Below are positions 25,535 to 39,341 of a stretch of 64,000 nucleotides of DNA, piece by piece; the first letter of the stretch is position 1; each line of letters opens with the position of its first letter. The stretch is from Petrolisthes cinctipes. Its lineage: Eukaryota; Arthropoda; Malacostraca; Decapoda; Porcellanidae. The position numbers and the translations under genes are program-made. The notes beneath the pieces are model-generated. The model did no database searches and was not told the DNA's origin. It saw only the letters and a list, made by a program, of their open reading frames with translations. The DNA is taken from assembly GCA_033782935.1 (NCBI GenBank), contig JAWQEG010000506.1:310001-374000 (forward strand). Reading direction: 5' to 3'.

Positions 25535-26590
25535 AGTCATGTACAGATCGCTTCTGGGACCCAAAAATATCGAATTTTCGGGATTTTTTAGCCCGAATTT
25601 GAGATATAAACGGGTATAGAAGATGCATACACATATTGACTCTGGGAACCTAAAATATCGATTTGAAGCCATGTTTTGCCCTGTATTTTGAAAATACTCT
25701 TACACGGCATAGGCATGTACAGATCGCTTCTGGAACGCAAAAATATCGAATTTTTTGGGTGTTTTGAGCCTGAATTTGTTATACAAACGGGTACAGAAGA
25801 TGCATGCACATATCGACTTTGGGCACCCAAAATATCGATTTTAAGCATGTTTTGGGCCTGTATTTTAAAAAATACTCTAACACGGAGTAGGCGTGTACAG
25901 ATCGCTTCTGGGACCCAAAAATATCGAATTTTCGGGTGTTTTGAGCCTGAATTTGAGATATATAACGGGTACAGAAGATTCATGCACATATCGACTTTGG
26001 GCACCTAAAATATCGATTTTTAGCATGTTTTGGGCCTATATTTTGAAAATATTTTACGCTGAGTAGGCATGTACAGATCGCTTCTGGGACCCAAAAATAT
26101 TGTATTTTCGGGTGTTTTTAACCTAAATTTGAAATATAAACGGGTACTGAAGATGTATTCACATATCGACTTTGGTCACCCAAAAAATCGATATTGAGCA
26201 TGTTTTGTGTCTGTATCTTGAAAATATTCTGACAAGGAATAGGCATGTACAGATCGCTTCTTGGACCCAAAAAATCGAATTTTCGGGTGTTTTGAGCGTG
26301 AATTTGAGATATAAACTGGTATTGAAGATCCATGCACATATTGACTTTGGGCACCTAAAATATCGATTTTCAGCATATTTTGGGACTGTATTTTGAAAAA
26401 AACCTAACACGGAGTAGGCAGGTACAGTTTGCTTCTGGGACCCAAATATATCGAATTTTCGGGTGTTTTGAGTCTCAATTTGAGATAAAAACATGTATAA
26501 AAGATGCATGCACATATCGACTTTGAACACCTATAATATCGATTTTTTGCATGTTTTGGGCCTATTTTTTTAAAAATTTTGTTGAACTCA
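25535..26590. repeat. Block S, copy 2 (right end lost)
   Basis: Matches copy 1 at +4,745 bp from the CGGGATTTTTTAGCC monomer (one T fewer here) through GAGATATATAACGGG, TTTTACGCTGAGTAGG, CACCCAAAAAATCGATATT and GGCAGGTACAG. It departs after the AACTCAGTAGGCATG monomer near 26,590, where copies 1 and 3 continue with GTTATACAAACGGG monomers. Confidence 0.76.
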
Positions 26591-27859
26591 GTAGGCATGT
26601 ACAGATCGCTTCTGGGACCCAAAAATATCGAATTTTGGGTGTTTTGAGCCTGTTTATGAGATATAAACGGGTATAGAAGATGCATGCACATAACGACTTT
26701 AGGCACCCAAAATATCGATTTTCATTATGTTTTGGGCCTGTATTTTAAAAAGTACTCTAACACGGAGTAGGCATGGACAGATCGCTTCTGGGACCCAAAA
26801 ATATCGAATTTTCGTGTCTTTTGAGACTGAATTTGAGATATAAACGGGTACAGAAGATCCATGCACATATCGACTTTGGGCACTCAAAATATCGATTTTT
26901 AGCATGTTTTGGGCTATATTTTGAAAATATTCTAGCACAAAGTAGGCATGAACAGATCGCTTCTGGGACCCAAAAATATTGAATTTTCGGGGGTTTTGAG
27001 CCTGAATTTAAGATACAAACGGGTACAGAAGATCAATGCACATATTGACTTTGGGCACCTAAAATATCGATTTTCAGCATGTTTTGGGACTGTATTTTGA
27101 AAAAACCCTAACACGGAGTAGGCATGTACAGATCGCTTCTGGGACCCAAAAATATCGAATTTTCGGGTGTTTTAAGCCTGAATTTGTTATACAAACGGGT
27201 TCAGAATATTCATACACATATTGACTTTGGGCACCTAAAATATCGATTTTCATTATGTTTTGGGCTTGTATTTTGAAAATACTCAAACACGGAGTAGACA
27301 TGTACAGATCGCTTCTGGGACCCAAAAATATCGAATTTGGGGGTGTTTTGAGCCTGAATTTGATATATAAACTAGTACTTAAGATGCATTCACATATCGA
27401 CTTTTTGCACCTAAAATATCGATTTTGCGCATGTTTTGGGCCTATATTTTGAAAATGTTCTAGCACTAAGTAGGCATGTACAGATCGCTTCTGGGACCCA
27501 AAAATATCGAATTTTGGGTGTTTTGAGCCTGTTTATGAGATATAAACGGGTATAGAAGATGCATGCACATATCGACTTTAGGCACCCAAAATATCGATTT
27601 TAAGCATGTTTTTGGCCTGTATTTTAAAAAATACTCTAACACGGAGTAGATATGTACAGATCGCTTCTGGGACCCAAAAATATCGAATTTTCGGGTGTTT
27701 TGAGCCTGAATTTGAGATAAAAACACATACAGAAGATGCATGCACATATCGACTTTGGACACATAAAATTTTGATTTTTAGCATGTTTTGAGCCTATATT
27801 TTGAAAACATTCTAGCACTGAGTAGGCATGTACCGATCGCTTCTGCGACCTAAAAAAAT

Positions 27860-28507
27860 CGAATTTTCGGGTGTTTTAAGCCTGAATTTGTTATACAAAC
27901 GGGTACAGAAGATTCATACACATATTGACTTTGGGCACCTAAAATATCGATTTTCATTATGTTTTGGGCCTGTATTTTGAAAATACTCTAACACGGTGTA
28001 GACATGTACAGATCGCTTCTTGGACTCAAAAATATCGAATTTTCGGGTGTTTTGAGCCTTAATTTGAGATATAAACGGGTACTGAAGATGCCTGCACATA
28101 TCGACTTTGGACACATAAAATTTTGATTTTTAGCATGTTTTGAGCCTATGTTTTGAAAACATTCTAGCACTGAGTAGGCATGTACAAATCGCTTCTGGGA
28201 CCCAAAAATATCGAATTTTGGGTGTTTTGAGACTAAATATGAGATATAAACGGGTACAGAAGATGCATGCACATATCGACTTTGGGCACTCAAAATATCG
28301 ATTTTTAGCATGTTTTGGGCCTATATTTTGAAAATATTTTAGCACTGAGTAGGCATGTACAGATCGCTTCTGGGACCCAAAAATATCGAATTTTCGGGAT
28401 TTTTTTAGCCCGAATTTGAGATATAAACGGGTATAGAAGATGCATACACATATTGACTCTGGGAACTTAAAATATCGATTTTAAGCCATGTTTTGCCCTG
28501 TATTTTG
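27860..28507. repeat. Block R, copy 3 (left end missing)
   Basis: Only the right part of block R is present, starting at a GTTATACAAACGGG monomer and running through GGTGTAGACATG, GCCTATGTTTTGAAAACATTC and the CGGGATTTTTTTAGCC monomer (28,395). It lies +3,872 bp (22 monomers) from copy 2. Immediately downstream is the second copy of the 2.83 kb block, so two repeat families meet at about 28.5-28.6 kb. Confidence 0.77.
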
Positions 28508-28591
28508 AAAATACTCTTACACGGCGTAGGCATGTACAGATCGCTTCTGGAACGCAAAAATATCGAATTTTTTGGGTGTTTTGAGCCTGAA

Positions 28592-31417
28592 TTTGGGATA
28601 TAAACGGGTGCAGAAGATGCATACACATATTGACTCTGGGCACCTAAAATATCGATTTTAAGCCATGTTTTGTCATGTATTTTGAAAATACTCTAACACG
28701 GAGTAGGCATGTAAAGATCGCTTCTGGGACCAAAAAATATCGAATTTTCGGGTGTTTTGAGCCTGAATTTGAGATATAAACGGGTACAGAAGATCCATGC
28801 ACATATCGACTTTGGACACCTAAAATATCGATATTTAGCATGTTTTGGGCCTATATTTTGAAAATATTCTAGCACTGCGTAAGCATGTACAGATCGCTTC
28901 TGGGACCCAAAAATATCGAATTTTCGGGTGTTTTGAGCCTTAATTTTGGATACAAACGGGTACAGATTTTCATACACATATTGACTTTGGGCACCTAAAA
29001 TATCGATTTTTTGCATGTTTTGGGCTTATATTTCGAAAATATTCTAGAACTGAGTAGGCATGTACAGATCGCTTCTGGGACCCAAAAATATCGAATTTTC
29101 GGGTGTTTTGAGCCTGAATTTTGGATACAAACGGGTACAGAAGATTCATACACATATTGACTTTGGGCACCTAAAATATCGATTTTCATTATGTTTTGGG
29201 CCTGTATTTTTAAAATACTCTAACACGGAGTAGACATGTACAGATCGCTTATGGGACCCAAAAATATCGAATTTTCGGGTGTTTTGAGCCTGAATTTGAG
29301 ATATAAACGGGTACAGAAGATGCATGCACATATTGACTTTGGACACATAAAATTTTGATTTATAGCATGTTTTGAGCCTATATTTTGAAAACATTCTAGC
29401 ACTGAGTAGGCATGTACAGATCGCTTCTGGGACCCAAAAATATCGAATTTTTGGGTGTTTTGAGCCTGAATTTGAAATATAAATGGGTACTGAAGATGCA
29501 TGCCCATATCGACTTTTTGCACCTAAAATATCGATTTTGAGCATGTTTTGGGCCTATATTTTGAAAATATTCTAGCACTGAGTAGGCATGTACAGATGAC
29601 TTCTGGGACCCAAAAATATCGAATTTTCGGGTGTATTCAGCCTGAATTTGAGATAAAAACGGGTACAGAAGATGCATGGACATATCGACTTTGGACACCT
29701 AAAATATCGATTTTTTGCATGTTTTGGGCCTATTTTTTGAAAATATTCTAGAACTGAGTAGGCATGTACAGATCGCTTCTTGGACCCAAAAATATCGAAT
29801 TTTAGGGTGTTTTAAGCCTGAATTGGAGATATAAACATTTATAGAAGATGCATGCACATATCGACTTTGGGCCCCTAAAATATTGATTTTTAGCATGTTT
29901 TGGGCCTATATTTTGAATATATTAACACTGAGTAGGCATGTACAGATCGCTTCTGGGACCCAAAAATATTGAATTTTCGGGTGTTTTAAGCCTGAATTTG
30001 TTATACAAACGGGTACAGAAGATACATGCACATATCGACTTTGGGCTCCTAAAATATCGATATTAAGCATGTTTTGGGCCTGTATTTAAAAAAATACTCT
30101 AACACGGAGTAGGCGTGTACAGATCGCTTCTGGGAGCCAAAAATATCGAATTTTCGTGTGTTTTGAGCCTGAATTTGAGATATAAACGGGTACATAAGAT
30201 GCATGCACATATCGACTTTGGGCACCCAAAATATCGATTTTGAGCATGTTTTGGGCCTGTATTTTAAAAAATACTCTAGCACGGAGTAGGCATGTACAGA
30301 TTGCTTCTGGGACCTAAAAATATCGAATTTTCGGGTGTTTTGAGCCTGAATTTGAGATAAAAACAGGTACAGAAGATGCATGCACATATCGACTTTGAAC
30401 ACCTAAAATATCGATTTTTTGCATGTTTTGGGCCCAATTTTTGAAAATATTCTAGAACTGAGTAGGCATGTACAGATCGCTTCTGAGACCCAAAAATATC
30501 GAATTTTCGGGTGTTTTAAGCCTGAATTTGTTATACAAACGGGTACAGAAGATGCATGCACATATTGACTTTGGGCACCCAAAATATCGATTTTAAGCAT
30601 GTTTTGGGCCTGTATTTTAAAAAATACTCTAACACGGAGTAGGCATGGACAGATCGCTTCTGGGACCCAAAAATATCGAATTTTCGTGTCTTTTGAGACT
30701 GAATTTGAGATATAAACGGGTACAGAAGATCCATGCACATATCGACTTTGGGCACTCAAAATATCGATTTTTAGCATGTTTTGGGCTATATTTTGAAAAT
30801 ATTCTACCACTGAGTAGGCATGAACAGATCGCTTCTGGGACCCAAAAATATTGAATTTTCGGGTGTTTTGAGCCTGAATTTAAGATACAAACGGGTACAG
30901 AAGATCCATGCACATATTGACTTTGGGCACCTAAAATATCGATTTTCAGCATGTTTTGGGACTGTATTTTGAGAAAACCCTAACACGGAGTAGGCATGTA
31001 CAGATAGCTTCTGGGACCCAAAAATATCAAATTTTTGGGTGTTCTGAGCCTGATTTTGAGATAAAAACAGGTACAGAAGATGCATGCACATATCAACTTT
31101 GAACACCTAAAATATCGATTTTTTGCATGTTTTGGGCCTATTTTTTGAAAATATTCTAGAACTGAGTATGCATGTACAGATCGCTTCTGGGACCAAAAAT
31201 ATCGAATTTTCGGGTGTTTTAAGCCTGAATTTGTTATACAAACTGGTACAGAAGATTCATACACATATTGACTTTGGGCACCTAAAATATCGATTTTCAT
31301 TATGTTTTGGGCCTGTATTTTGAAAATACTCTAACACGGAGTAGATATGTACAGATCGCTTCTGGGACCCAAAAATATCGAATTTTCGGGTGTTTTGAGC
31401 CTGAATTTGAGATATAA
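28592..31417. repeat. 2.83 kb duplicated block, copy 2 (16 monomers)
   Basis: Partner of 16,983-19,808. At the right end, copy 1 reads AAACGGGTACAGAAGATGCA while this copy switches to AAACACATACAGAATATGCA. That switch is a clean breakpoint into a block-R-like monomer. At the left end the match begins inside a GGGATATAAACGGGTGCAG monomer. Confidence 0.88.
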
Positions 31418-32579
31418 ACACATACAGAATATGCATGCACATATCGACTTTGAACACCTAAAATATCGATTTTTTGCATGTTTTGGGCCTATTTTTTGAA
31501 AATATTCTAGAACTGAGTAGGCATGTACAGATCGCTTCTGGGACCCAAAAATATCGAATTTTCGGGTGTTTTGAGCCTGAATATGAGATATAAACGCGTA
31601 CATAAGATGCATGCACATATCGACTTTGGGCACCTAAAATATCGATTTTTATTATGTTTTGGGCCTGTATTTTAAAAAATACTCTAACACGGAGTAGGAA
31701 TGTACAGATCGCTTATGGGACCCAAAAATATTGAATTTTCGGGTGTTTTGAGCCTGAATTTGAAATATAAACGGGTACTGAAGATGCATATATCGACTTT
31801 TTGCACCTAAAATATCGATTTTCAGCATCTATTAGGACTGTATTTTGAAAAACCCTAACACGGAGTAGACATGTACAGATCGCTTCTGGGACCCAAAAAT
31901 ATTGAATTTTCGGGTGTTTTGAGCCTGAATTTAAGATACAAACGGATACAGAAGATCCATGCACATATTGACTTTGGGCACCTAAAATATCGATTTTCAT
32001 TATGTTTTGGGCCTGTATTTTGAAAATACTCTAACACGGAGTAGATATGTACAGATCGCTTCTGGGACCCAAAAATATCGAATTTTCGGGTGTTTTGAGC
32101 CTGAATTTGAGATAAAAACACATACAGAAGATGCATGCACATATCGACTTTGGACACATAAAATTTTGATTTTTAGCATGTTTTGAGCCTATATTTTGAA
32201 AACATTCTAGCACTGAGTAGGCATGTACCGATCGCTTCTGCGACCTAAAAAAATCGAATTTTCGGGTGTTTTGAGCCTGAATATGAGATATAAACGCGTA
32301 CATAAGATGCATGCACATATCGACTTTGGGCACCTAAAATATCGATTTTTATTATGTTTTGGGTCTGTATCTTGAAAATATTCTTACAAGGAGTAGGCAT
32401 GTACAGATCGCTTCTTGGACTCAAAAATATCGAATTTTCGGGTGTTTTGAGCCTGAATTTGAGTTATAAACGGGTATAGAAGATGCATGCACGTATCGAC
32501 TTTGGGCACCCAAAATATCGATTTTGAGCATGTTTTGGGCCTGTATTTTAAAAAAATACTCTAACACGGAGTAGGCATG

Positions 32580-33609
32580 TACAGATCTCTTCTGTGACCC
32601 AAAAATATCGAATTTTCGTGTGTTTTGAGCCTGAATTTGATATATAAACGGGTACAGAAGATCCATGCACATATTTACTTTGGGCACCTAAAATATCAAT
32701 TTTCAGCATGTTTTGGGACTGTATTTTAAAAAAACCCTAACATGGAGTTGGCATGTACAGATTGCTTCTGGGACCCAAAAATATCGAATTTTCGGGTGTT
32801 TTGAGCCTGAATTTGAGATAAAAACACATACAGAAGATGCAAGCACATATCGACTTTGAACACCTAAAATATCGATTTTTTGCATGTTTTGGGCCTATTT
32901 TTTGAAAATATTCTAGAACTGAGTAGGCATGTACAGATCCCTTCTGGGACCCGAAAAATATCGAATTTTCGGGTGTTTTAAGCCTGAATTTGTTATACAA
33001 ACGGGTACAGAAGATTCATACACATATTGACTTTGGGCACCTAAAATATCGATTTTCATTATGTTTTGGACCTGTATTTTGAAAATACTCTAACACGGTG
33101 TAGACATGTACAGATCGCTTATGGGACCCAAAAATATCGAATTTTCGGGTGTTTTGAGCCTTAATTTGAGATATAAACGGGTACTGAAGATGCCTGCACA
33201 TATCGACTTTGGACACATAAAATTTTGATTTTTAGCATCTTTTGAGCTTATGTTTTGAAAACATTCTAGCACTGAGTAGGCATGTACAAATCGCTTCTGG
33301 GACCCAAAAATATCGAATTTTGGGTGTTTTGAGACTAAATATGAGATATAAACGGGTACAGAAGATCCATGCACATATCGACTTTGGGCACTCAAAATAT
33401 CGATTTTTAGCATGTTTTGGGCCTATATTTTGAAAATATTTTAGCACTGAGTAGGCATGTACAGATCGCTTTTGGGACCCAAAAATATCGAATTTTCGGG
33501 ATTTTTTTAGCCCGAATTTGAGATATAAACGGGTATAGAAGATGCATACACATATTGACTCTGGGAACTTAAAATATCGATTTTAAGCCATGTTTTGCCC
33601 TGTATTTTG
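32580..33609. repeat. Block R, copy 4
   Basis: Full-length copy at +12,664 bp from copy 1. It has an extra base in GGGACCCGAAAAATATCG near 32,950, CATCTTTTGAGCTTATG near 33,237, and the CGGGATTTTTTTAGCC monomer at 33,497. About 0.5 kb of other monomers separate it from block S copy 3, whereas in copy 1 the two blocks abut. Confidence 0.79.
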
Positions 33610-34157
33610 AAAATACTCTTACACGGCGTAGGCATGTACAGATCGCTTCTGGAACGCAAAAATATCGAATTTTTTGGGTGTTTTGAGCCTGAATTTGGGA
33701 TATAAACGGGTGCAGAAGATGCATACACATATTGACTCTCGGCACCTAAAATATCGATTTTAAGCCATGTTTTGTCATGTATTTTGAAAATACTCTTACA
33801 CGGAGTAGGCATGTACAGATCGCTTCTTCGACCCAAAAATATCGAATTTTGGGTGTTTTGAGCCTGAATATGAGATATAAACGGGTATAGAAGATGCATG
33901 CACATATCGACTTTGGGCACCCAAAATATCGATTTTGAGCATGTTTTGGGCCTGTATTTTAAAAAATATTCTAGCACTGCGTAAGCATGTACAGATCGCT
34001 TCTGGGACCCAAAAATATCGAATTTTCGGGTGTTTTGAGCCTTAATTTTGGATACAAACGGGTACAGATTTTCATACACATAATGACTTTGGGCACCTAA
34101 AATATCGATTTTCAGCATCTATTACGACTGTATTTTGAAAAACCCTAACACGGAGTA

Positions 34158-35575
34158 GTCATGTACAGATCGCTTCTGGGACCCAAAAATATCGAATTTT
34201 CGGGATTTTTTTAACCCGAATTTGAGATATAAACGGGTATAGAAGATGCATACACATATTGACTCTGGGAACCTAAAATATCGATTTGAAGCCATGTTTT
34301 GCCCTGTATTTTGAAAATACTCTTACACGGCGTAGGCATGTACAGATCGCTTCTGGAACGCAAAAATATCGAATTTTTTGTGTGTTTTGAGCCTGAATTT
34401 GTTATACAAACGGGTACAGAAGATGCATGCACATATCGACTTTGGGCACCCAAAATATCGATTTTAAGCATGTTTTGGGCCTGTATTTTAAAAAATACTC
34501 TAACACGGAGTAGGCGTGTACAGATCGCTTCTGGGACCCAAAAATATCGAATTTTCGGGTGTTTTGAGCCTGAATTTGAGATATATAACGGGTACAGAAG
34601 ATTCATGCACATATCGACTTTGGGCACCTAAAATATCGATTTTTAGCATGTTTTGGGCCTATATTTTGAAAATATTTTACGCTGATTAGGCATGTACAGA
34701 TCGCTTCTGGGACCCAAAAATATTGTATTTTCGGGTGTTTTGAGCCTGAATTTGGAATATAAACGGGTACTGAAGATGTATTCACATATCAACTTTGGTC
34801 ACCCAAAAAATCGATATTGAGCATGTTTTGTGTCTGTATCTTGAAAATATTCTGACAAGGAAAAGGCATGTACAGATCGCTTCTTGGACCCAAAAAATCG
34901 ATTTTTCGGGTGTTTTGAGCGTGAATTTGAGATATAAACTGGTACTGAAGATCCATGCACATATTGACTTTGGGCACCTAAAATATCGATTTTCAGCATG
35001 TTTTGGGACTGTATTTTGAAAATATTTTACACTGAGTAGGCATGTACAGATCGCTTCTGGGACCCAAATATATGGAATTTTCGGGTGTTTTGAGTCTCAA
35101 TTTGAGATGAAAACATGTACAAAAAATGCATGCACATATCGACTTTGAACACTTAAAATATCGATTTTTTGCATGTTTTGGGCCTTTTTTTTTTTAAATA
35201 TTATAGAACTCAGTAGGCATGTACAGATCGCTTCTGGGACCCAAAAATATCGAATTTTCGGGTGTTTTAAGCCTGAATTTGTTATACAAACGGGTACAGA
35301 ATATTCATACACATATTGACTTTGGGCACCTAAAATATCGATTTTCATTATGTTTTGAGCTTGTATTTTGAAAATACTCAAACACGGAGTAGACATGTAC
35401 AGATCGCTTCTGGGACCCAAAAATATCGAATTTGGGGGTGTTTTGAGCCTGAATTTGATATATAAACTGGTACTTAAGATGCATTCACATATCGACTTTT
35501 TGCACCTAAAATATCGATTTTGAGCATGTTTTGGGCCTATATTTTGAAAATATTCTAGCACTAAGTAGGCATGTA
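34158..35575. repeat. Block S, copy 3
   Basis: Nearly complete copy at +13,368 bp from copy 1 and +8,623 bp from copy 2. It keeps GAGATATATAACGGG, TTTTACGCTGATTAGG and GAATTTGGGGGTG. One junction differs: after the GACTGTATTTTGAAAATA near 35,020 it has TTTTACACTGAGTAGG where copies 1 and 2 have AACCTAACACGGAGTAGG. That monomer end has therefore been exchanged. A long T-run replaces part of the dyad near 35,185. Confidence 0.77.
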
Positions 35576-36456
35576 CAGATCGCTTCTGGGACCCAAAAAT
35601 ATCGAATTTTGGGTGTTTTGAGCATGTTTATTAGATATAAACGGGTATAGAAGATGCATGCACATATCGACTTTAGGCACCCAAAATATCGATTTTAAGC
35701 ATGTTTTGGGCCTGTATTTTAAAAAATACTCTAACACTGAGTAGGCATGGACAGATCGCTTCTGGGACCCAAAAATATCGAATTTTCGTGTCTTTTGAGA
35801 CTGAATTTTAGATATAAACGGGTACAGAAGATCCATGCACATATCGACTTTGGGCACTCAAAATATCGATTTTCATTATGTTTTGGGCCTGTATTTTGAA
35901 AATACTCTAACACGGAGTAGATATGTACAGATCGCTTCTGGGACCCAAAAATATCGAATTTTCGGGTGTTTTGAGCCTGAATTTGAGATATAAACGGGTA
36001 CAGAAGATGTATGCACATATCGACTTTGGACACATAACATTTTGATTTTTAGCATGTTTTGAGCCCATATTTTGAAATCATTCTAGCACTGAGTAGGCAT
36101 GTACAGATCGCTTCTGGGACCCAAAAAAATCGAATTTTCGGTTGTTTTGAGCCTGAATATGAGATATAAACGGGTACTGAAGATGCATGCACATATCGTC
36201 TTTTTGCACCTAAAATATCGATATTAAGCATGTTTTGGGTCTGTATCTTGAAAATATTCTTACAAGGAGTAGGCATGGACAGATCGCTTCTTGGACCCAA
36301 AAATATCGAATTTTCGGGTGTTTTGAGCCTGAATTTGAGATATAAACGGGTATAGAAGATGCATGCACGTATCGACTTTGGGCACCCAAAATATCGATTT
36401 TGAGCATGTTTTGGGCCTGTATTTTAAAAAATACTCTAACACGGAGTAGGCATGTA

Positions 36457-37230
36457 CAGATCTCTTCTGTGACCCAAAAATATCGAATTTTCGTGTGTTT
36501 TGAGCTTGAATTTGATATATAAACGGGTACAGAAGATCCATGCACATATTGACTTTGGGCACCTAAAATATTGACTTTCAGCATGTTTTGGGAATGTATT
36601 TAAAAAAAACCATAACATGGAGTTGGCATGTACAGATTGCTTCTGGGACCCAAAAATATCGAATTTTCGGGTGTTTTGAGCCTGAATTTGAGATAAAAAC
36701 ACATACAGAATATTCATGCACATATCGACTTTGAACACCTAAAATATCGATTATTTGCATGTTTTGGGCCTATTTTTTGAAAATATTCTAGAACTGAGTA
36801 GGCATGTACAGATCGCTTCTGGGACCCAAAAATATCGAATTTTCGGGTGTTTTAAGCCTGAATTTGTTATACAAACGGGTACAGAAGATTCATACACATA
36901 TTGACTTTGGGCACCTAAAATATCGATTTTCATTATGTTTTGGTCCTGTATTTTGAAAATACTCTAACAAGGTGTAGACATGTACAGATCGCTTCTGGGA
37001 CCCAAAAATATCGAATTTTCGGGTGTTTTAAGCCTTAATTTGAGATATAAACGGGTACTGAAGATGCCTGCACATATCGACTTTGGACACATAAAATTTT
37101 GATTTTTAGCATGTTTTGAGCCTATGTTTTGAAAACATTCTAACACTGAGTAGGCATGTACAAATCGCTTCTGGGTCCCAAAAATATCGAATTTTGGGTG
37201 TTTTGAGCCTGAATATGAGATATAAACGGG
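36457..37230. repeat. Block R, copy 5 (right end missing)
   Basis: Matches copy 1 at +16,538 bp (94 monomers) from ATCTCTTCTGTGACCC through AACATGGAGTTGGCATG and GCCTATGTTTTGAAAACATTC. It leaves the block at GATATAAACGGGTATAG near 37,230, before the CGGGATTTTTTTAGCC monomer. That monomer reappears separately at 37,545 and 38,601 with a CCGGGA variant. Confidence 0.76.
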
Positions 37231-37484
37231 TATAGAAGATGCATACACATATTGACTCTGGGCACCTAAAATATCGATTTTAAGCCATGTTTTGTCATGT
37301 ATTTTGAAAATACTCTAACGCGGAGTAGGCATGTACAGATCGCTTCTTCGACCCAAAAATATCGAATTTTCGGTTGTTTTGAGCCTGAATTTGAGATATG
37401 AACGGGTACAGAAGATCCATGCACATATTGACTTTAGGCACCTAAAATATCGATATTTAGCATGTCTTGGGCCTATATTTTGAA

Positions 37485-38285
37485 AAACCCTAACACGGAG
37501 TAGTCATGTACAGATCGCTTCTGGGACCCAAAAATATCGAATTACCGGGATTTTTTTAGCCCGAATTTGAGATATAAACGGGTATAGAAGATTCATACAC
37601 ATATTGACTCTGGGAACCTAAAATATTGATTTGAAGCCATGTTTTGCCTTGTATTTTGAAAATACTCTTACACGGCGTAGGCATGTACAGATCGCTTCTG
37701 GAACGCAAAAATATCGAATTTTTTGGGTGTTTTGAGCCTGAATTTGGGATATAAACGGGTGCAGAAGATGCATACACATATTGACTCTGGGCACCTAAAA
37801 TATCGATTTTAAGCCATATTTTGTCATGTATTTTGAAAATACTCTAACACGGAGTAGGCATGTACAGATCGCTTGTTCGACCCAAAAATATCGAATTTTC
37901 GGGTGTTTTGAGCCTGAATTTGAGATATAAACGGGTACAGAACATGCATGCACATATCGACTTTGGGCACCTAAAATATCGATATTTAGTATGTCTTGGG
38001 CCTATATTTTGAAAATATTCTAACACTGAGTAGGCATGTACAGATCGCTTCTGGTACCCAAAAATATTGAATTTTCGGGTGTTTTGAGCCTGAATTTGGG
38101 ATATACACGGGTACAGAAGATGCATACACATATTGACTTTGGGCACCTAAAATATCGATTTTCAGCATCTATTAGGAGTGTATTTTGAAAATACTCTAAC
38201 ACGGAGTAGACATGTACAGATCGCTTCTGGGACCCAAATATATCGAATTTTTGGGTGTTTTGAGTCTGAATTTGAGATATAAACG
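37485..38285. repeat. 1,056-bp-offset duplication, copy 1 (6-monomer unit)
   Basis: Matches 38,541-39,341 at an offset of exactly 1,056 bp (6 x 176). Shared variants are AAACCCTAACACGGAGTAGTC, GAATTACCGGGATTTTTTT, TTTTGCCTTGTATT, TTTTGTCATG, ATATTTAGTATGTCTTGGGCC and GGATATACACGGG. A lone point difference in the diagnostic monomer is AGAAGATTCATAC here against AGAAGAAGCATAC in the second copy. Confidence 0.84.
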
Positions 38286-38540
38286 GGTACAGAAGATTCA
38301 TGCACATATAGACTTTGGACACATAAAATTTTGATTTTTAGCATGTTTTGAGCCTATATTTTGAAAAAATTCTAGCACTGAGTAGGTATGTACAGATCGC
38401 TTCTGGGACCCAAAAATATCGAATTTTGGGTGTTTTGAGCCTGAATTTGGGATATACACGGGTACAGAAGAGGCATACACATATTGACTTTGGGCACCTA
38501 AAATATCGATTTTCAGCATCTATTAGGACTGTATTTTGAA

Positions 38541-39341
38541 AAACCCTAACACGGAGTAGTCATGTACAGATCGCTTCTGGGACCCAAAAATATCGAATTA
38601 CCGGGATTTTTTTAGCCCGAATTTGAGATATAAACGGGTATAGAAGAAGCATACACATATTGACTCTGGGAACCTAAAATATTGATTTGAAGCCATGTTT
38701 TGCCTTGTATTTTGAAAATACTCCTACACGGCGTAGGCATGTACAGATCGCTTCTGGAACGCAAAAATATCGAATTTTTTGGGTGTTTTGAGCCTGAATT
38801 TGGGATATAAACGGGTGCAGAAGATGCATACACATATTGACTCTGGGCACTTAAAATATCGATTTTAAGCCATGTTTTGTCATGTATTTTGAAAATACAC
38901 TAACACGGAGTAGGCATGTACAGATCGCTTCTCCGACCCAAAAATATCGAATTTTCGGGTGTTTTGAGCCTGAATTTGAGATATAAACGGGTACAGAAGA
39001 TGCATGCACATATCGACTTTGGGCACCTAAAATATAGATATTTAGTATGTCTTGGGCCTATATTTTGAAAATATTCTAACACTGAGTAGGCATGTACAGA
39101 TCGCTTCTGGTACCCAAAAATATTGAATTTTCGGGTGTTTTGAGCCTGAATTTGGGATATACACGGGTACAGAAGATGCATACACATATTGACTTTGGGC
39201 ACCTAAAATATCGATTTTCATCATCTATTATGACTGTATTTTGAAAAAACCTAACACGGAGTAGACATGTACAGATCGCTTCTGGGACCCAAATATATCG
39301 AATTTTAGGGTGTTTTGAGTCTGAATTTGAGATATAAACGG
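38541..39341. repeat. 1,056-bp-offset duplication, copy 2
   Basis: Second copy of the 6-monomer unit. The remaining 255 bp between the copies (38,286-38,540) are also satellite monomers but are not repeated after copy 2. The duplication is therefore either a complete 1,056-bp tandem whose second end was replaced, or a slightly shorter dispersed copy. Confidence 0.82.

Noticed and set aside
33507..34118. Longest open frame, 203 codons on the minus strand
   Set aside because: It spans about 3.5 satellite monomers and stays open only because local variants remove the usual stops. It has no domain, and its segments match the other satellite-derived peptides.
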